Source: Paenibacillaceae bacterium (GTDB lineage: Bacteria; Bacillota; Bacilli; Paenibacillales; CANHGK01). Taken from it: DNA of 64,000 nt. Positions within the stretch are counted from its first letter, which is position 1, and each line of letters starts with the position of its first letter. Positions 1 through 8,857 of the stretch are shown piece after piece. A program made the translations under genes and the position numbers. Location of the stretch: positions 1-64,000 of the forward strand of contig CANHGK010000007.1 in NCBI GenBank assembly GCA_947460235.1. Reading direction: 5' to 3'. Under the pieces are notes generated by a model, which saw nothing but the letters and a program-made list of their open reading frames with translations, was not told where the DNA came from and did not search any database.

Positions 1-471
1 GCGGAACAACAAGCTCGTCAACGGAGTAAAGATGCTGTTCCAGACGTTTTACCGGCTTACATGAATGCGGAGAGACACCTACTTACTGTGATGTTGAGTG
101 ATGCGAATTTGGCACATTATGTGCAACAAACGTTGGAAGATGATTTCATTCATGAATCGCACGCGGCCATTGCATCTTATTTATATGCTTACTATGCCTC
201 TGGTCATGCGCCTGATGGCTCTGCATTTTTATTAACATTGCACGACGAACGTTTGGAACGGATTGTCAGCGGTTTGCTCATTAAGGAACCGGTTCCACTG
301 AGTGGAGATGTGCTCAGAGATTACATTTCGCAGATTCAGAAGGCGAGAATGAACATCGAGCGTAAACACTATGCGGAACAGCTTGAGATGGCTAAACGTG
401 CGGATGATTTTGCAATGGGAACAGAACTGACTTTGAAAATCATGTCTCTGGATAAGAAGTTACGGGGTTAG
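1..471 (+). CDS. dnaG: DNA primase DnaG, C-terminal part (5' truncated by window)
   Basis: This is the tail of DNA primase, which makes RNA primers at the replication fork. The ORF track starts at the ATG at base 61, but the same frame is open from base 1 ([10 protein letters not shown]...), so the gene continues from outside the window. The visible part is the helicase-interacting C-terminal domain: a run of helices with conserved features such as [12 protein letters not shown] and a helical end (MSLDKKLRG). The catalytic TOPRIM and zinc domains are not in the window. Identity rests on this domain plus the immediately downstream sigA, the classical dnaG-sigA operon order of Bacilli. The gap to sigA is only 23 bases, with no terminator, so the two are probably cotranscribed. 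Confidence 0.88.
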   Translation, partial: AEQQARQRSKDAVPDVLPAYMNAERHLLTVMLSDANLAHYVQQTLEDDFIHESHAAIASYLYAYYASGHAPDGSAFLLTLHDERLERIVSGLLIKEPVPLSGDVLRDYISQIQKARMNIERKHYAEQLEMAKRADDFAMGTELTLKIMSLDKKLRG

Positions 472-494
472 GATCCAGAGAGGAGGGGAATACC

Positions 495-1619
495 ATGTCG
501 AAAGAACCATTAAAAGAAATTGAACCAGAAGAATTAACGCTCGAACAAGTGAAAGATCAGATTATCGAACTCGGAAAAAAACGGAATTCCCTTACGTTCA
601 AAATGATTTATGAGCGTTTGAGCACATTTGATCAAGATGTCGATCAAATGGACGAGTTTTTTGAGCAATTGGGTGAGATGGGTATTGACCTTGTTAATGA
701 GAGTGATGAAGATAGCGATAGCCCGAACGAAGCCGAACCAGGTGCTGAAGAATTCGGTGCCGAGGACGATTTGTCATTGCCCGCGGGGCTTAAGATCAAT
801 GATCCTGTGCGCATGTATTTGAAAGAAATTGGCCGCGTTCAATTGCTTTCCGCAAATGATGAAGTTCAATTGGCGAAGCGGATTGAGAATGGCGATGATG
901 AAGCGAAACGTCGGTTAGCAGAAGCAAACTTGCGCCTCGTTGTCAGTATTGCGAAACGTTATGTCGGACGAGGGATGTTGTTCCTTGATTTGATTCAAGA
1001 AGGAAATATGGGACTGATCAAGGCCGTTGAGAAATTCGACTATAACAAAGGTTATAAATTTAGTACCTACGCAACGTGGTGGATTCGTCAGGCGATTACT
1101 CGCGCGATCGCGGACCAGGCGCGTACGATTCGAATTCCGGTGCACATGGTTGAAACGATCAATAAGTTAATCCGTGTGTCTCGTCAATTGTTACAAGAAC
1201 TCGGACGCGAACCGTCACCAGATGAAATCGCAGCCGAAATGGAATTAAACGTAGAAAAAGTACGTGAAATCCAGAAAATTGCCCAAGAGCCTGTTTCACT
1301 AGAAACACCAATTGGTGAAGAAGATGATTCACATCTTGGAGATTTTATCGAAGATCAAGAAGCGCTTGCACCTGCGGATGCTGCGGCATATGAATTGCTC
1401 AAAGAGCAGTTGGAAGACGTGCTCGATACATTGACCGAGCGCGAAGAAAATGTACTTCGACTTCGTTTTGGACTTGATGATGGACGTACGCGAACGTTAG
1501 AAGAAGTTGGCAAAGTGTTTGGTGTGACGCGCGAGCGGATCCGTCAAATTGAAGCAAAAGCGCTTCGTAAATTGCGTCATCCGAGTCGCAGTAAACGACT
1601 AAAAGATTTTCTTGAATAG
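495..1619 (+). CDS. sigA: RNA polymerase primary sigma factor SigA (RpoD)
   Basis: This is the housekeeping sigma-70 factor that directs RNA polymerase to TTGACA/TATAAT promoters. The 374-aa length matches Bacillus SigA, which lacks the long E. coli insert. An acidic region 1.1 covers about residues 1-95. Region 1.2 begins at [11 protein letters not shown] (about 104). Regions 2.1-2.4 contain [25 protein letters not shown] and [10 protein letters not shown]. Region 4.2 with its helix-turn-helix is [18 protein letters not shown] near the C terminus. The start has a strong ribosome binding site (GAGAGGAGGGG) and follows dnaG by 23 bases. A terminator hairpin lies just downstream. Nothing unusual is seen, and the identification is secure. 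Confidence 0.98.
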   Translation: MSKEPLKEIEPEELTLEQVKDQIIELGKKRNSLTFKMIYERLSTFDQDVDQMDEFFEQLGEMGIDLVNESDEDSDSPNEAEPGAEEFGAEDDLSLPAGLKINDPVRMYLKEIGRVQLLSANDEVQLAKRIENGDDEAKRRLAEANLRLVVSIAKRYVGRGMLFLDLIQEGNMGLIKAVEKFDYNKGYKFSTYATWWIRQAITRAIADQARTIRIPVHMVETINKLIRVSRQLLQELGREPSPDEIAAEMELNVEKVREIQKIAQEPVSLETPIGEEDDSHLGDFIEDQEALAPADAAAYELLKEQLEDVLDTLTEREENVLRLRFGLDDGRTRTLEEVGKVFGVTRERIRQIEAKALRKLRHPSRSKRLKDFLE

Positions 1620-1627
1620 TAAGGAAA

Positions 1628-1653
1628 AGGACCTTCGCAAGAAGGTTCTTTTT
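1628..1653 (+). terminator. Rho-independent terminator of dnaG-sigA
   Basis: AGGACCTTC, loop GCAA, GAAGGTTCT followed by a T run, immediately after sigA. The stem contains one G-U pair. Confidence 0.8.
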
Positions 1654-1681
1654 CTTCTAGCAAAGGTAGAGGAGGCTTACC

Positions 1682-2479
1682 ATGAACGAATCGACATTAT
1701 CCAATCGACTGCAAGCTGTGCTCAAGTTGGTGCCGACGGGTTTTGTATTTGTTGATATCGGAACGGACCATGCATATTTGCCGATAGCAGCAATTTTGTC
1801 GGGCATTGCGAGCCGAGTCATTGCTGGTGATGTTCGCAACGGGCCGTGGCAAGTGGCAAAACAACATATTGAACAAGCCGGTGTGGAACATTTGATTGAA
1901 GTTCGACTCGGGGACGGATTGGACGTTGTACAAGCTGGCGAAGTCGATGCCGTGACGATTTGCGGGATGGGTGGTCCGCTTATTCGGGATATTTTACAAC
2001 AAGGCTATAATTCGGGGAAATTACAGGGCGTGAAACGATTAATTTTGCAACCGAATATCGGAGAGTTAACGGTTCGTCGCTGGCTTCGGGAAAATGCTTT
2101 TGTGATCATCCATGAAGAATGGGTCGAAGAAGACGGATATGTATATCCGATATTATGTGCAGAACCAACCGAAAATCAGTTTGGTGGCGAGTCTGCATTA
2201 GATAATCAATTAATTATTTGTCCGGACGGATGTACGCAGGAATTGCGCGATGCAATTGCTGATGTTGAATGGCAGGATCGTCTTGGGTGGTTAAATTTAC
2301 TACGTCCGTCGCGTGGATGGTGGGTCAAATGGAGCCGTGAATGGAATAAAGGGGAAGCAATAATCCGTTCTTTGCATAATGCACAATCGGACGAATCGAA
2401 GGAACGACTCATCCGACTTGAATTTGAACAATTGATTTTGGGTGAGGTGCTGCTGCGATGGAAAACGCTGACCGAATAG
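1682..2479 (+). CDS. trmK: tRNA (adenine(22)-N1)-methyltransferase TrmK
   Basis: This SAM-dependent methyltransferase modifies N1 of adenine 22 in tRNA. The N-terminal Rossmann part (residues 1-150) shows the SAM motif FVDIGTDHAYLPI, the acidic turn after AGDV, and the catalytic-loop region AVTICGMGGPLI. A helical C-terminal segment, typical of TrmK, follows from about residue 170. The 265-aa length is slightly above the B. subtilis protein. The ATG has the ribosome binding site GTAGAGGAGG. The gene lies between sigA and a Nif3 family gene, the order conserved in many Bacilli, and its end overlaps the next gene by 22 bases, suggesting translational coupling. Confidence 0.92.
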   Translation: MNESTLSNRLQAVLKLVPTGFVFVDIGTDHAYLPIAAILSGIASRVIAGDVRNGPWQVAKQHIEQAGVEHLIEVRLGDGLDVVQAGEVDAVTICGMGGPLIRDILQQGYNSGKLQGVKRLILQPNIGELTVRRWLRENAFVIIHEEWVEEDGYVYPILCAEPTENQFGGESALDNQLIICPDGCTQELRDAIADVEWQDRLGWLNLLRPSRGWWVKWSREWNKGEAIIRSLHNAQSDESKERLIRLEFEQLILGEVLLRWKTLTE

Positions 2480-3579
2480 CTAAGTGGGTCGAAAAACTTG
2501 CTCCGAAACAACTCGCCATCGGTGAAGATCCGATTGGGTGGCAGATCGGTGACCCTTCAGAGCAGATCAACCACGTGTTAGTTGCGCTTGAATTAACGAC
2601 TAAAGTGATCGATTATGCAATAAACATTGGTGCAAAGATGATTGTTACGCATCATCCGGTGTTTTTCCGTCCAATGAAATCACTTCGAACAGACCAACCA
2701 AAAGGTCGTCTTATTCAACGTTGTATCCAAGATGGAATTTGCGTGTATTCGGCGCACACGAATTTGGACGTTGCACGAGGCGGCTTAAATGATTGGCTCG
2801 CGGAGTCGATTGGTCTTGAACAAGTCAAACATTTTTCACAGACGCGATTTGATCAGCATCTGAAATTGGTCGTGTATGTTCCTGCGGAAGCAGAAGAACT
2901 CGTCACCTCAGCGATGTTTGGAGCTGGCGCTGGTTGGATTGGCGAATATAGCCATTGTAGTTTCCGGCAATCAGGCACAGGTACCTTTCAACCACAGGTG
3001 GGTTCGAATCCCTACATAGGTAAGGTAGGCGAAGTAGAATCGGTCAATGAAATCCGCATCGAAACGATCGTCCCTAGCGCACAAAAGGATCGCGTCATCC
3101 AAGCGATGATCGCCGCACACCCTTACGAAGAAGTTGCATATGATGTATTTCAATTGGAAGGCATCGGACAGCCGCAATCAATCGGCCGAATCGGTTTTCT
3201 TCCAATGCCAATAACGCTTGAACAATTTACGCAGCAACTAAAAACGACGTTTGCATTGAAGGGAATACGATTTGTTGGTGATGCCAATCGCTTGATCAAG
3301 AAGGTTGCGATTATCGGCGGTGCGGCGAGAAGTTATTGGCCATCGGCGCAACAAGCTGGCGCGGATGTATTTATTACTGGAGATATCGATTATCATACCG
3401 CCGTTGATGCACTTGAAGCAGGCATGTCACTCATTGACCCAGGTCATCATGTGGAATCAATCATGCAACAACAGCTAACCAATTGGCTAATACAATGTGC
3501 CGATCAACAGGGCGGAGATGCTCCAAACGTGATGATATCTGCATATCCAAATGACAATAATCCGTTCCAATTCGTTTAA
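2458..3579 (+). CDS. Nif3-like dinuclear metal center protein (YqfO type)
   Basis: This belongs to the Nif3 / GTP cyclohydrolase I type 2 homologue family (DUF34), with a dinuclear metal site and no firmly assigned in vivo reaction. At 373 aa it is the long form: two Nif3 halves flanking an inserted CutA/PII-like domain (about residues 130-235, including VNEIRIETIVPSAQKDRVIQAM and HPYEEVAYDV). Metal-binding residues are visible in MIVTHHPVFF near residue 65, in SAHTNLD, and in the C-terminal DPGHHVES. The start overlaps the 3' end of trmK, with GAGGTG ahead of the ATG. The trmK-Nif3 pair is widely conserved in Bacilli. Confidence 0.9.
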   Translation: MENADRIAKWVEKLAPKQLAIGEDPIGWQIGDPSEQINHVLVALELTTKVIDYAINIGAKMIVTHHPVFFRPMKSLRTDQPKGRLIQRCIQDGICVYSAHTNLDVARGGLNDWLAESIGLEQVKHFSQTRFDQHLKLVVYVPAEAEELVTSAMFGAGAGWIGEYSHCSFRQSGTGTFQPQVGSNPYIGKVGEVESVNEIRIETIVPSAQKDRVIQAMIAAHPYEEVAYDVFQLEGIGQPQSIGRIGFLPMPITLEQFTQQLKTTFALKGIRFVGDANRLIKKVAIIGGAARSYWPSAQQAGADVFITGDIDYHTAVDALEAGMSLIDPGHHVESIMQQQLTNWLIQCADQQGGDAPNVMISAYPNDNNPFQFV

Positions 3580-3583
3580 TCAG

Positions 3584-3612
3584 TTGATGAATCGAGTTTC
3601 ATTTGATATACT
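3584..3612 (+). promoter_or_regulatory. SigA-type promoter of rnpB
   Basis: TTGATG and TATACT are separated by exactly 17 bases. The predicted start lies about 7-10 bases downstream, just before the first helix of the RNase P RNA. Confidence 0.75.
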
Positions 3613-3621
3613 GCAGTTCGG

Positions 3622-4054
3622 TTAAAAAGTTTGACAGACAATCGCTGGTCGTGTGGGAGACTGCACAACGAGAGGAAAGTCCGGGCTCCACAAGGCAGGG
3701 TGCTGGATAACATCCAGTCAGCGCGAGTTGAAGGAAAGTGCCACAGAAATGGACCGCCGATGATCCGGTTTGTACCGGATACAGGCAAGGGTGGAACCGG
3801 GGTGTAAGAGACCCCGAAGCAAACTGGCGACTGTTTGCTTGGTAAACCCCATCTGGAGCAAGACCAAAGGTAACGCCGGTTCGGCCTCACGGTGCGGACA
3901 ATCCTAGCCTGGGATGCGTTGGGTAGGTCGCTGGAGCGCGTCAGTAATGGCGGGCCTAGATAGATGATTGTCGCTTCAATCTGTGGGAGGAAGCTTTCGC
4001 GCGACCGTAATACCACAGGAAGATACAGAACCCGGCTTATGGCAAACTTTTTGA
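3622..4054 (+). ncRNA. rnpB: RNase P RNA, bacterial class A architecture
   Basis: This is the catalytic RNA of RNase P, which matures the 5' ends of tRNAs. Hallmarks are GAGGAAAGTCCGGGCTCC near the 5' end, GCCGATG plus AGGCAAGGGTG in the specificity domain, GGTAAACCCC, GGCCTAGATAGATGATTGTC, and ACAGAACCCGGCTTAT near the 3' end. P1 is AAAAAGTTTG (3624-3633) pairing with CAAACTTTTT (4043-4052). P2 is GACAATC pairing with GATTGTC. The segment order follows the E. coli (class A) molecule through P11-P14 and P6/P16/P17 rather than Bacillus class B. An additional CTGTGG...CCACAG helix near the 3' end looks like P19. Ends are approximate. The 160-aa antisense ORF here is an artefact. Confidence 0.96.
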
Positions 4055-4099
4055 CCAACTTACATATATTCCGATCACACGAGAATTGGAGTGAGACTG

Positions 4100-4540
4100 A
4101 TGAGTAATGCCGTTCAAAATTACAAAAACCATCGTCGTATGGAACCAGCTACGTATTATATTTTATTACCGCTTAACTTAGTGGTACTTGCTGGAATCGT
4201 TACGGCATGGATCAGTTATGCTGACCTTCGGATTACCTTATGGGAAGCGCTTCTTGCTTCAAGTGCTGGAATCGCATTGTTCACCGTGTCGATGAAAGCA
4301 AGATCTTTTGCGATTATTGCTCAGGACAGAGCGATACGGGCAGAGGAAACGTTGCGTTATTTCATTTTGACGGGTCAGCGCCTGCCCAATGGCTTAAGTA
4401 ACGCACAAATCATTGCACTGCGTTTTGCGTCCGATGAAGAAGTGGTGTCACTCGTGAAACGAGCAGTGAATGAGTCGTTAACGGCGAATCAAATTAAGCA
4501 AGCGATCCAGACGTGGCGTGCAGATACCCACCGCGTCTAG
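4100..4540 (+). CDS. DUF6526-like small membrane protein
   Basis: This is a 146-aa protein of unknown function. It opens with QNYKNHRRMEPATYY, resembling the N-terminal signature of DUF6526 proteins. Two hydrophobic segments follow (about residues 22-42, YILLPLNLVVLAGIVTAWI, and 48-68, LWEALLASSAGIALF), then a soluble helical tail with RAIRAEETLRYFILTGQRLP. It should sit in the cytoplasmic membrane with most of its mass in the cytoplasm. The track begins at GTG 4091, but ATG 4100 is better because GGAG lies 8 bases upstream of it and overlaps the GTG. It lies alone between rnpB and a terminator. Confidence 0.75.
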   Translation: MSNAVQNYKNHRRMEPATYYILLPLNLVVLAGIVTAWISYADLRITLWEALLASSAGIALFTVSMKARSFAIIAQDRAIRAEETLRYFILTGQRLPNGLSNAQIIALRFASDEEVVSLVKRAVNESLTANQIKQAIQTWRADTHRV

Positions 4541-4557
4541 TTCAAACTAATACGTCA

Positions 4558-4597
4558 GACCAATCCCTTGAAATATGCTGGGATTGGTCTTTTTTTA
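4558..4597. terminator. Intergenic terminator between convergent genes
   Basis: GACCAATCCC and GGGATTGGTC enclose a 12-base loop and are followed by eight T residues. It ends the DUF6526-like gene. The facing subtilase gene ends just beyond it, so it may serve both strands. Confidence 0.85.
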
Positions 4598-4605
4598 TCG
4601 TTGAT

Positions 4606-6030
4606 TTAATCGGTAATCCAAGTCGGCGTAAACGGTGCAAATTGTAATCGATTTGGCCAATCCAATCCTTTTAATGCATCGGTGGCGTTCAATAATCCAT
4701 ATCCGGAATTGGGGTCGCGGGATTTTTGATGGTTGGCCGTCGAAGTCGCATTCAATAAAATTTGATTGACAACTTGTTCAGCTGACCAATTAGGATGTTG
4801 GCTACAAATAAGCGCTGCAATTGCGGCGACATGGGGACTTGCCATGGATGTTCCGCTTAAGGATGCATAATTTCCTCGCAAAAATGTACTCGCAATATGA
4901 CTTCCCGGTGCCAAAATATCAACCCAAGGACCGTAATTTGAGTACTCCGCACGATCTCCCCATTCGTTGGTCGCTCCAACATCAATGACACCAGCATAGG
5001 CGGCAGGATAATCAGCTTGGCGTAACCCATCATTTCCAGCTGCGGCGACGATGACGACTTGTTTACTCCGTGCGTAGTTAATCGCATTTTCAATGATCGA
5101 AGACGTTTGTGAGTCGCCCAAACTTAAATTGATTACTTTTGCTCCATGGTCACTCGCCCAAACGATTCCTTTTGCAACGGTATACGCATCACCTTCGCCA
5201 GTATCATCAAGCACTTTTACTGGCATAATTGATATGTTTCCACCGATGCCAGCAACCCCTTGACGATTGTTTGTGGCAGCGGCAATAATTCCTGAAACAT
5301 GAGTACCGTGGCCAATACGGTCATTCGGTGGTAATGATGGATTAATCGAATTATAACCTGGCACCAGATGATTTTTTAAGTCAGGGTGCGACAAATCAAC
5401 TCCGCTGTCCACGACAGCAACGATCACGGATTGATCGTTTTGTTTCATCAAAAATGGTGGCGAAAAATAAGCAACTTTTTTGAATGATTTCCACGCCGAA
5501 GGCATATGGATAGCAGGTAAATTCCATTGATACGGAGAATATAATGGATCATTCGGAGTTGAGTTTGACTGTTTTCCGAATGTCAAAAGTGTTTCAACGT
5601 GACGGATGGTTGAACCTAATTTTTTATCGTTTATGAGCTTGTTTTTAAACTTGCTTGCGTCATCCATCGTGGTATGCACAATCAAATGATTTTTTAATTG
5701 GTGCATCGCGACAATTTTGTATTTTTTCACGAAATAGTGTAGATCAGAAAGGCTCATGGCATGAGTCAGTTGTAAAACAAACTTATGTTTCATGATTTTT
5801 TTTGAGCGAACTTGGTTTGAAGATGTGGACTTTCCGGCTAGAATATGATTTGTATGATGCCATGAGTTCCAATCTGTAATTCGTTTCGCATTCATCTGCT
5901 GGGTTCGAATCAGATCCGTCCACGAATTCTCATCTTGGACCACGAATTCCGAGGCAAACACCTGCATCGTCGCATTAATATTGCAAACGCAAAACAAGAA
6001 CAAAATGACAATGATTTTGTATTTGGACAC
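4606..6030 (-). CDS. Secreted subtilisin-like serine protease (S8 family)
   Basis: This is an extracellular endopeptidase of the subtilase family. The catalytic triad is plain: Asp in AVVDSGVDLSHPDL (about residue 205), His in GHGTHVSGIIAA (about 240) and Ser in GTSMASPHVAA (395). The oxyanion Asn is in AAAGNDG. The N-terminal part has a hydrophobic signal segment (YKIIVILFLFCVCNINATMQVFA) and then an I9-like propeptide region with FVLQLTHAMSLSDLHYFVKKY. The track start at 6114 gives an unnatural 28-residue leader. A GTG at 6030 preceded by GGAGGG at 5-base spacing places the signal peptide at residue 1, giving 474 aa. It is a single gene facing a shared terminator, and its nutritional role is inferred. 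Confidence 0.92.
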   Translation of the reverse strand: MSKYKIIVILFLFCVCNINATMQVFASEFVVQDENSWTDLIRTQQMNAKRITDWNSWHHTNHILAGKSTSSNQVRSKKIMKHKFVLQLTHAMSLSDLHYFVKKYKIVAMHQLKNHLIVHTTMDDASKFKNKLINDKKLGSTIRHVETLLTFGKQSNSTPNDPLYSPYQWNLPAIHMPSAWKSFKKVAYFSPPFLMKQNDQSVIVAVVDSGVDLSHPDLKNHLVPGYNSINPSLPPNDRIGHGTHVSGIIAAATNNRQGVAGIGGNISIMPVKVLDDTGEGDAYTVAKGIVWASDHGAKVINLSLGDSQTSSIIENAINYARSKQVVIVAAAGNDGLRQADYPAAYAGVIDVGATNEWGDRAEYSNYGPWVDILAPGSHIASTFLRGNYASLSGTSMASPHVAAIAALICSQHPNWSAEQVVNQILLNATSTANHQKSRDPNSGYGLLNATDALKGLDWPNRLQFAPFTPTWITD

Positions 6031-6201
6031 GAAATCCCTCCGTTGATCAATTAAAGTAGCTATCGGAGAGTATGCCGCAATCCACTCAAAATCATGCCAT
6101 AAAAATTTGTTCACATCAAAATTGACTGTACCTGTTTGTTTTTTGATGTGATAGAATTAAACGTATGTAGCAGCTGTTCATCTTTGGAAGGGGGACTTAA
6201 C

Positions 6202-6705
6202 ATGGCAAACGCAGTTAACGCATTAAGTGAGAAGACATACCAAAAATTGAAAGAGGTCGTCAGCAAACTCGAGCAGTTTTTGAACCATCACACCTTATCC
6301 CAATTAAACCCGGGTCAAGATGAATCATTACAGGAATTTTATCGCGGGTATCTCGCGGATATGCGTCATTTAATTGTCCAATCCGAAGTTGTATATGAAA
6401 AAATCGGTTTGCAATTACGTCGTCCTCAGTTTAGTGAGGAAGCTACCGAGAAGGCATTGTTTGAAGCATATCATCAATGCGTAAATGGATTTTACTATCC
6501 GAAACATGAATGCTACTCCGAAGATGGACGTTATGCATACACGGGACAGGATTCTATCCGGTTTCGCAAAATGCCAGTTCGAGCGTTGCGCGAAGTAACG
6601 GTTGAATTATCGAAAGTGTTTGAAGTGATGCGTGAAGAATTGGCATTTTATGAATCAGATTATGCGACGCAGCGTCGTATGCAAGGTGAAAAAGTTAGTC
6701 ATTAA
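6202..6705 (+). CDS. YpuI family protein (DUF3907)
   Basis: This is a cytoplasmic protein of unknown function matching B. subtilis YpuI. Recognisable family features are the central YHQCVNGFYYPK, the DGRYAYTGQDSIRFRKMP block, and the C-terminal REELAFYESDYATQ. It is all-helical, with no signal peptide or membrane segment. The track starts at 6136, but the ATG at 6202 has a good ribosome binding site (GGAAGGGGG), giving 167 aa, close to the family length. The family is largely restricted to Bacilli, which helps place the organism. It stands alone before a strong terminator. Confidence 0.87.
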   Translation: MANAVNALSEKTYQKLKEVVSKLEQFLNHHTLSQLNPGQDESLQEFYRGYLADMRHLIVQSEVVYEKIGLQLRRPQFSEEATEKALFEAYHQCVNGFYYPKHECYSEDGRYAYTGQDSIRFRKMPVRALREVTVELSKVFEVMREELAFYESDYATQRRMQGEKVSH

Positions 6706-6710
6706 TATCG

Positions 6711-6735
6711 AAGGGAGAGAAATCTCCCTTTTTTT
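6711..6735 (+). terminator. Terminator after the ypuI homologue
   Basis: AAGGGAGA, loop GAAA, TCTCCCTT followed by a T run. Confidence 0.85.
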
Positions 6736-6765
6736 GCTGATTTTATACACTTGGAGGGATAAAAA

Positions 6766-8658
6766 GTGTTTGCGCCAATCATCAACTTGTTAAATCGAAT
6801 GTCTTTTATCTGGAAGTTTAGCTTAGTAGGTGTAATTATTTTTTCAGGTCTTGGTTACATGACCTATTCTCTTTTGGATAAGTTAAAATCGGACATTGAA
6901 TTTATTCAACTCGAGCTTAAAGGGGTTGAAAACCTTCAAGAAGCATACCCATTAATCGATTTATTAAGTAAAAATAGAGATCATTCATTAACTGATTCAA
7001 ACGCGATTGATTCATTGATTCAAAAAATCGATCGGAAGGTAACGTCGAACGCAGATGTGCTTGACGTGACGGCGAAATGGGCGAATTTGAAAAATAAGTG
7101 GGGAGCTCTTAAAGATGGTTCGATGAGCGAAACCGCAAGAAAAGAAAAACATGATCAAATCATTGGACAAGCCCTTGAATTTATTACTTCGATTGCAGAT
7201 GCTTCCAAATTGACACTCGATCCTGAATTAGACACCTATTATTTAATGAGTTTAGTCACGAGTGCTGTTTTGAATGAAGCGGATTCACTTGGGCAATTGC
7301 GAAATGCTCGAATCGGTTTAGGTCGAGCGATGGCACAGGTCGTACCTTCCGTGAGTGCCAAACAGAAAGAAGAATTATCACTTGCCATTGCACTGTTTCA
7401 GCTCAACTCTTCAAATGTACTGAAACAATTACGTACAATTGCTTCTGTTGATATGGCATTATCATCAAAATTCGCTTCAGATATTGTCTCTACGAAAGAA
7501 AAATCTGATGGATTACTTCAGCAATGGCAAATCGTTAGTGAGTTAAAACAAGGTGGAGAACAGTCGAAATTTATTCAACTCGAATCAGATATGGCTCAAG
7601 TGATTGGTACACTTAACGATAAAGGAATCAATGAATTAGATGAACGATTAACGAGTCGTTTAGATGGGCTGAATTCATCGTACACCGAATTTATTGTCGT
7701 GGTCGGAATTACATTACTTATTTTGTTGTATATGTTCTCGGGATTATTCATTTCGATCAAATCATCCTTAAATAAGATGGTCGTTTATTTGACACGAATT
7801 GGTGGTGGGGATTTTCGTAAAATCGAACCGATTCAATCAAATGATGAGATTGGTGATATGTCCAAAACCATTGTTGTGATGAATGATAACATTGCGAAAA
7901 TTATCGAAAATATGCAAAATTCTGCGACGCAAGTAAAAGCAAGTTCTGATGAAATTGCAAAAGGAAATATGGATCTTGCACAGCGTACCGAAGAACAATC
8001 TGCACAATTGGAAGATATCACCAATCGAGTGATCACGATATCAGACAATATTTCGAATTCAACGATACGAAGCGATCAGTCTGAAATGATTTCGATGAAA
8101 AATTTGCAAATCGTTAAAAAAGGTTATGTGACCGTTGGGCAATTGCGCAAATCAATTGAAGAAATTACACAAAGTAATCAAATGATTGCAGTAATGATTT
8201 CGAAAGTAAATGATATTGCGTTTCAAACGAATTTGCTTGCCTTGAATGCGGCGGTTGAAGCAGCACGCGCAGGCGAATCTGGTAGAGGCTTTTCGGTTGT
8301 TGCCGCAGAAGTACGAAGTCTGGCTGGTCGTGCTACTGAGTTTTCGAGTGAAATCGCTCAGACCATTAAGAAAAATATGCTAGTTGTCGAACAAGGGAAC
8401 GAAAGCATGGAAGAAACAAGTCATGCGTTTGAAGATATTCTGAACAATACAGAAGAAGCAGTAAAAATGATTTCTGAAGTTGCGAATTTGCTGCGAGAAC
8501 AAGCACAATCTACGAAAACCATTCAAAAATCAGTACGTGAATTAAGCGATGTGACGCATCAAAATGCCGCGTTTGTTGAGGAAGTTTCTTCATTGAGTGA
8601 AGAAATGAATCAACAAGCGAGTCAAATGAACGAGAATACTCGCCGATACAAAATTTAA
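6766..8658 (+). CDS. Methyl-accepting chemotaxis protein
   Basis: This is a transmembrane chemoreceptor feeding CheA/CheW. TM1 is about residues 15-35. A helical periplasmic-type sensor region (about 36-307) contains [15 protein letters not shown]2 is about 308-330, followed by a HAMP domain (about 330-385). The cytoplasmic hairpin tip is [23 protein letters not shown] near residue 490. Adaptation-helix text such as [18 protein letters not shown] resembles proteobacterial Tar/Tsr-type receptors more than typical long Bacillus receptors, and the signalling domain looks short. The start is GTG with GGAGGG 8 bases upstream. The ligand is unknown. No chemotaxis genes are adjacent. Confidence 0.94.
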   Translation: MFAPIINLLNRMSFIWKFSLVGVIIFSGLGYMTYSLLDKLKSDIEFIQLELKGVENLQEAYPLIDLLSKNRDHSLTDSNAIDSLIQKIDRKVTSNADVLDVTAKWANLKNKWGALKDGSMSETARKEKHDQIIGQALEFITSIADASKLTLDPELDTYYLMSLVTSAVLNEADSLGQLRNARIGLGRAMAQVVPSVSAKQKEELSLAIALFQLNSSNVLKQLRTIASVDMALSSKFASDIVSTKEKSDGLLQQWQIVSELKQGGEQSKFIQLESDMAQVIGTLNDKGINELDERLTSRLDGLNSSYTEFIVVVGITLLILLYMFSGLFISIKSSLNKMVVYLTRIGGGDFRKIEPIQSNDEIGDMSKTIVVMNDNIAKIIENMQNSATQVKASSDEIAKGNMDLAQRTEEQSAQLEDITNRVITISDNISNSTIRSDQSEMISMKNLQIVKKGYVTVGQLRKSIEEITQSNQMIAVMISKVNDIAFQTNLLALNAAVEAARAGESGRGFSVVAAEVRSLAGRATEFSSEIAQTIKKNMLVVEQGNESMEETSHAFEDILNNTEEAVKMISEVANLLREQAQSTKTIQKSVRELSDVTHQNAAFVEEVSSLSEEMNQQASQMNENTRRYKI

Positions 8659-8675
8659 TAAAAATCAATTGAACA

Positions 8676-8722
8676 TGTCCTCACAAATGTCGTTCCAATC
8701 GGCATGTGAGGACATTTTTTTT
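8676..8722 (+). terminator. Terminator after the chemoreceptor gene
   Basis: TGTCCTCACA and TGTGAGGACA form the stem, followed by eight T residues. Confidence 0.85.
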
Positions 8723-8795
8723 ATAGGAATGCAGGATAATTTATGATAAAAACAGAAAATTAAGAAGAATCAGTTTAAATTTTTCTTGAGTACGG

Positions 8796-8821
8796 TAAAA
8801 AAACTTGTCGTCCGTCGATAA
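8796..8821 (+). promoter_or_regulatory. Possible SigD-type promoter of the M6 protease gene
   Basis: TAAA, a 14-base spacer, then GTCGATAA, against the motility-sigma consensus TAAA-N15-GCCGATAA (one base and one spacing position off). It lies about 36 bases upstream of the protease start. No clear SigA promoter was seen in the 135-base gap. Confidence 0.4.
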
Positions 8822-8857
8822 TGTCTTTGCGTTACCGATTGAAAGGGGATGTTGGCC

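Noticed and set aside
3576-4058. 160-aa ORF on the minus strand
   Set aside because: It lies antisense to the whole RNase P RNA, has no recognisable domain and is explained by the structured GC-balanced RNA.
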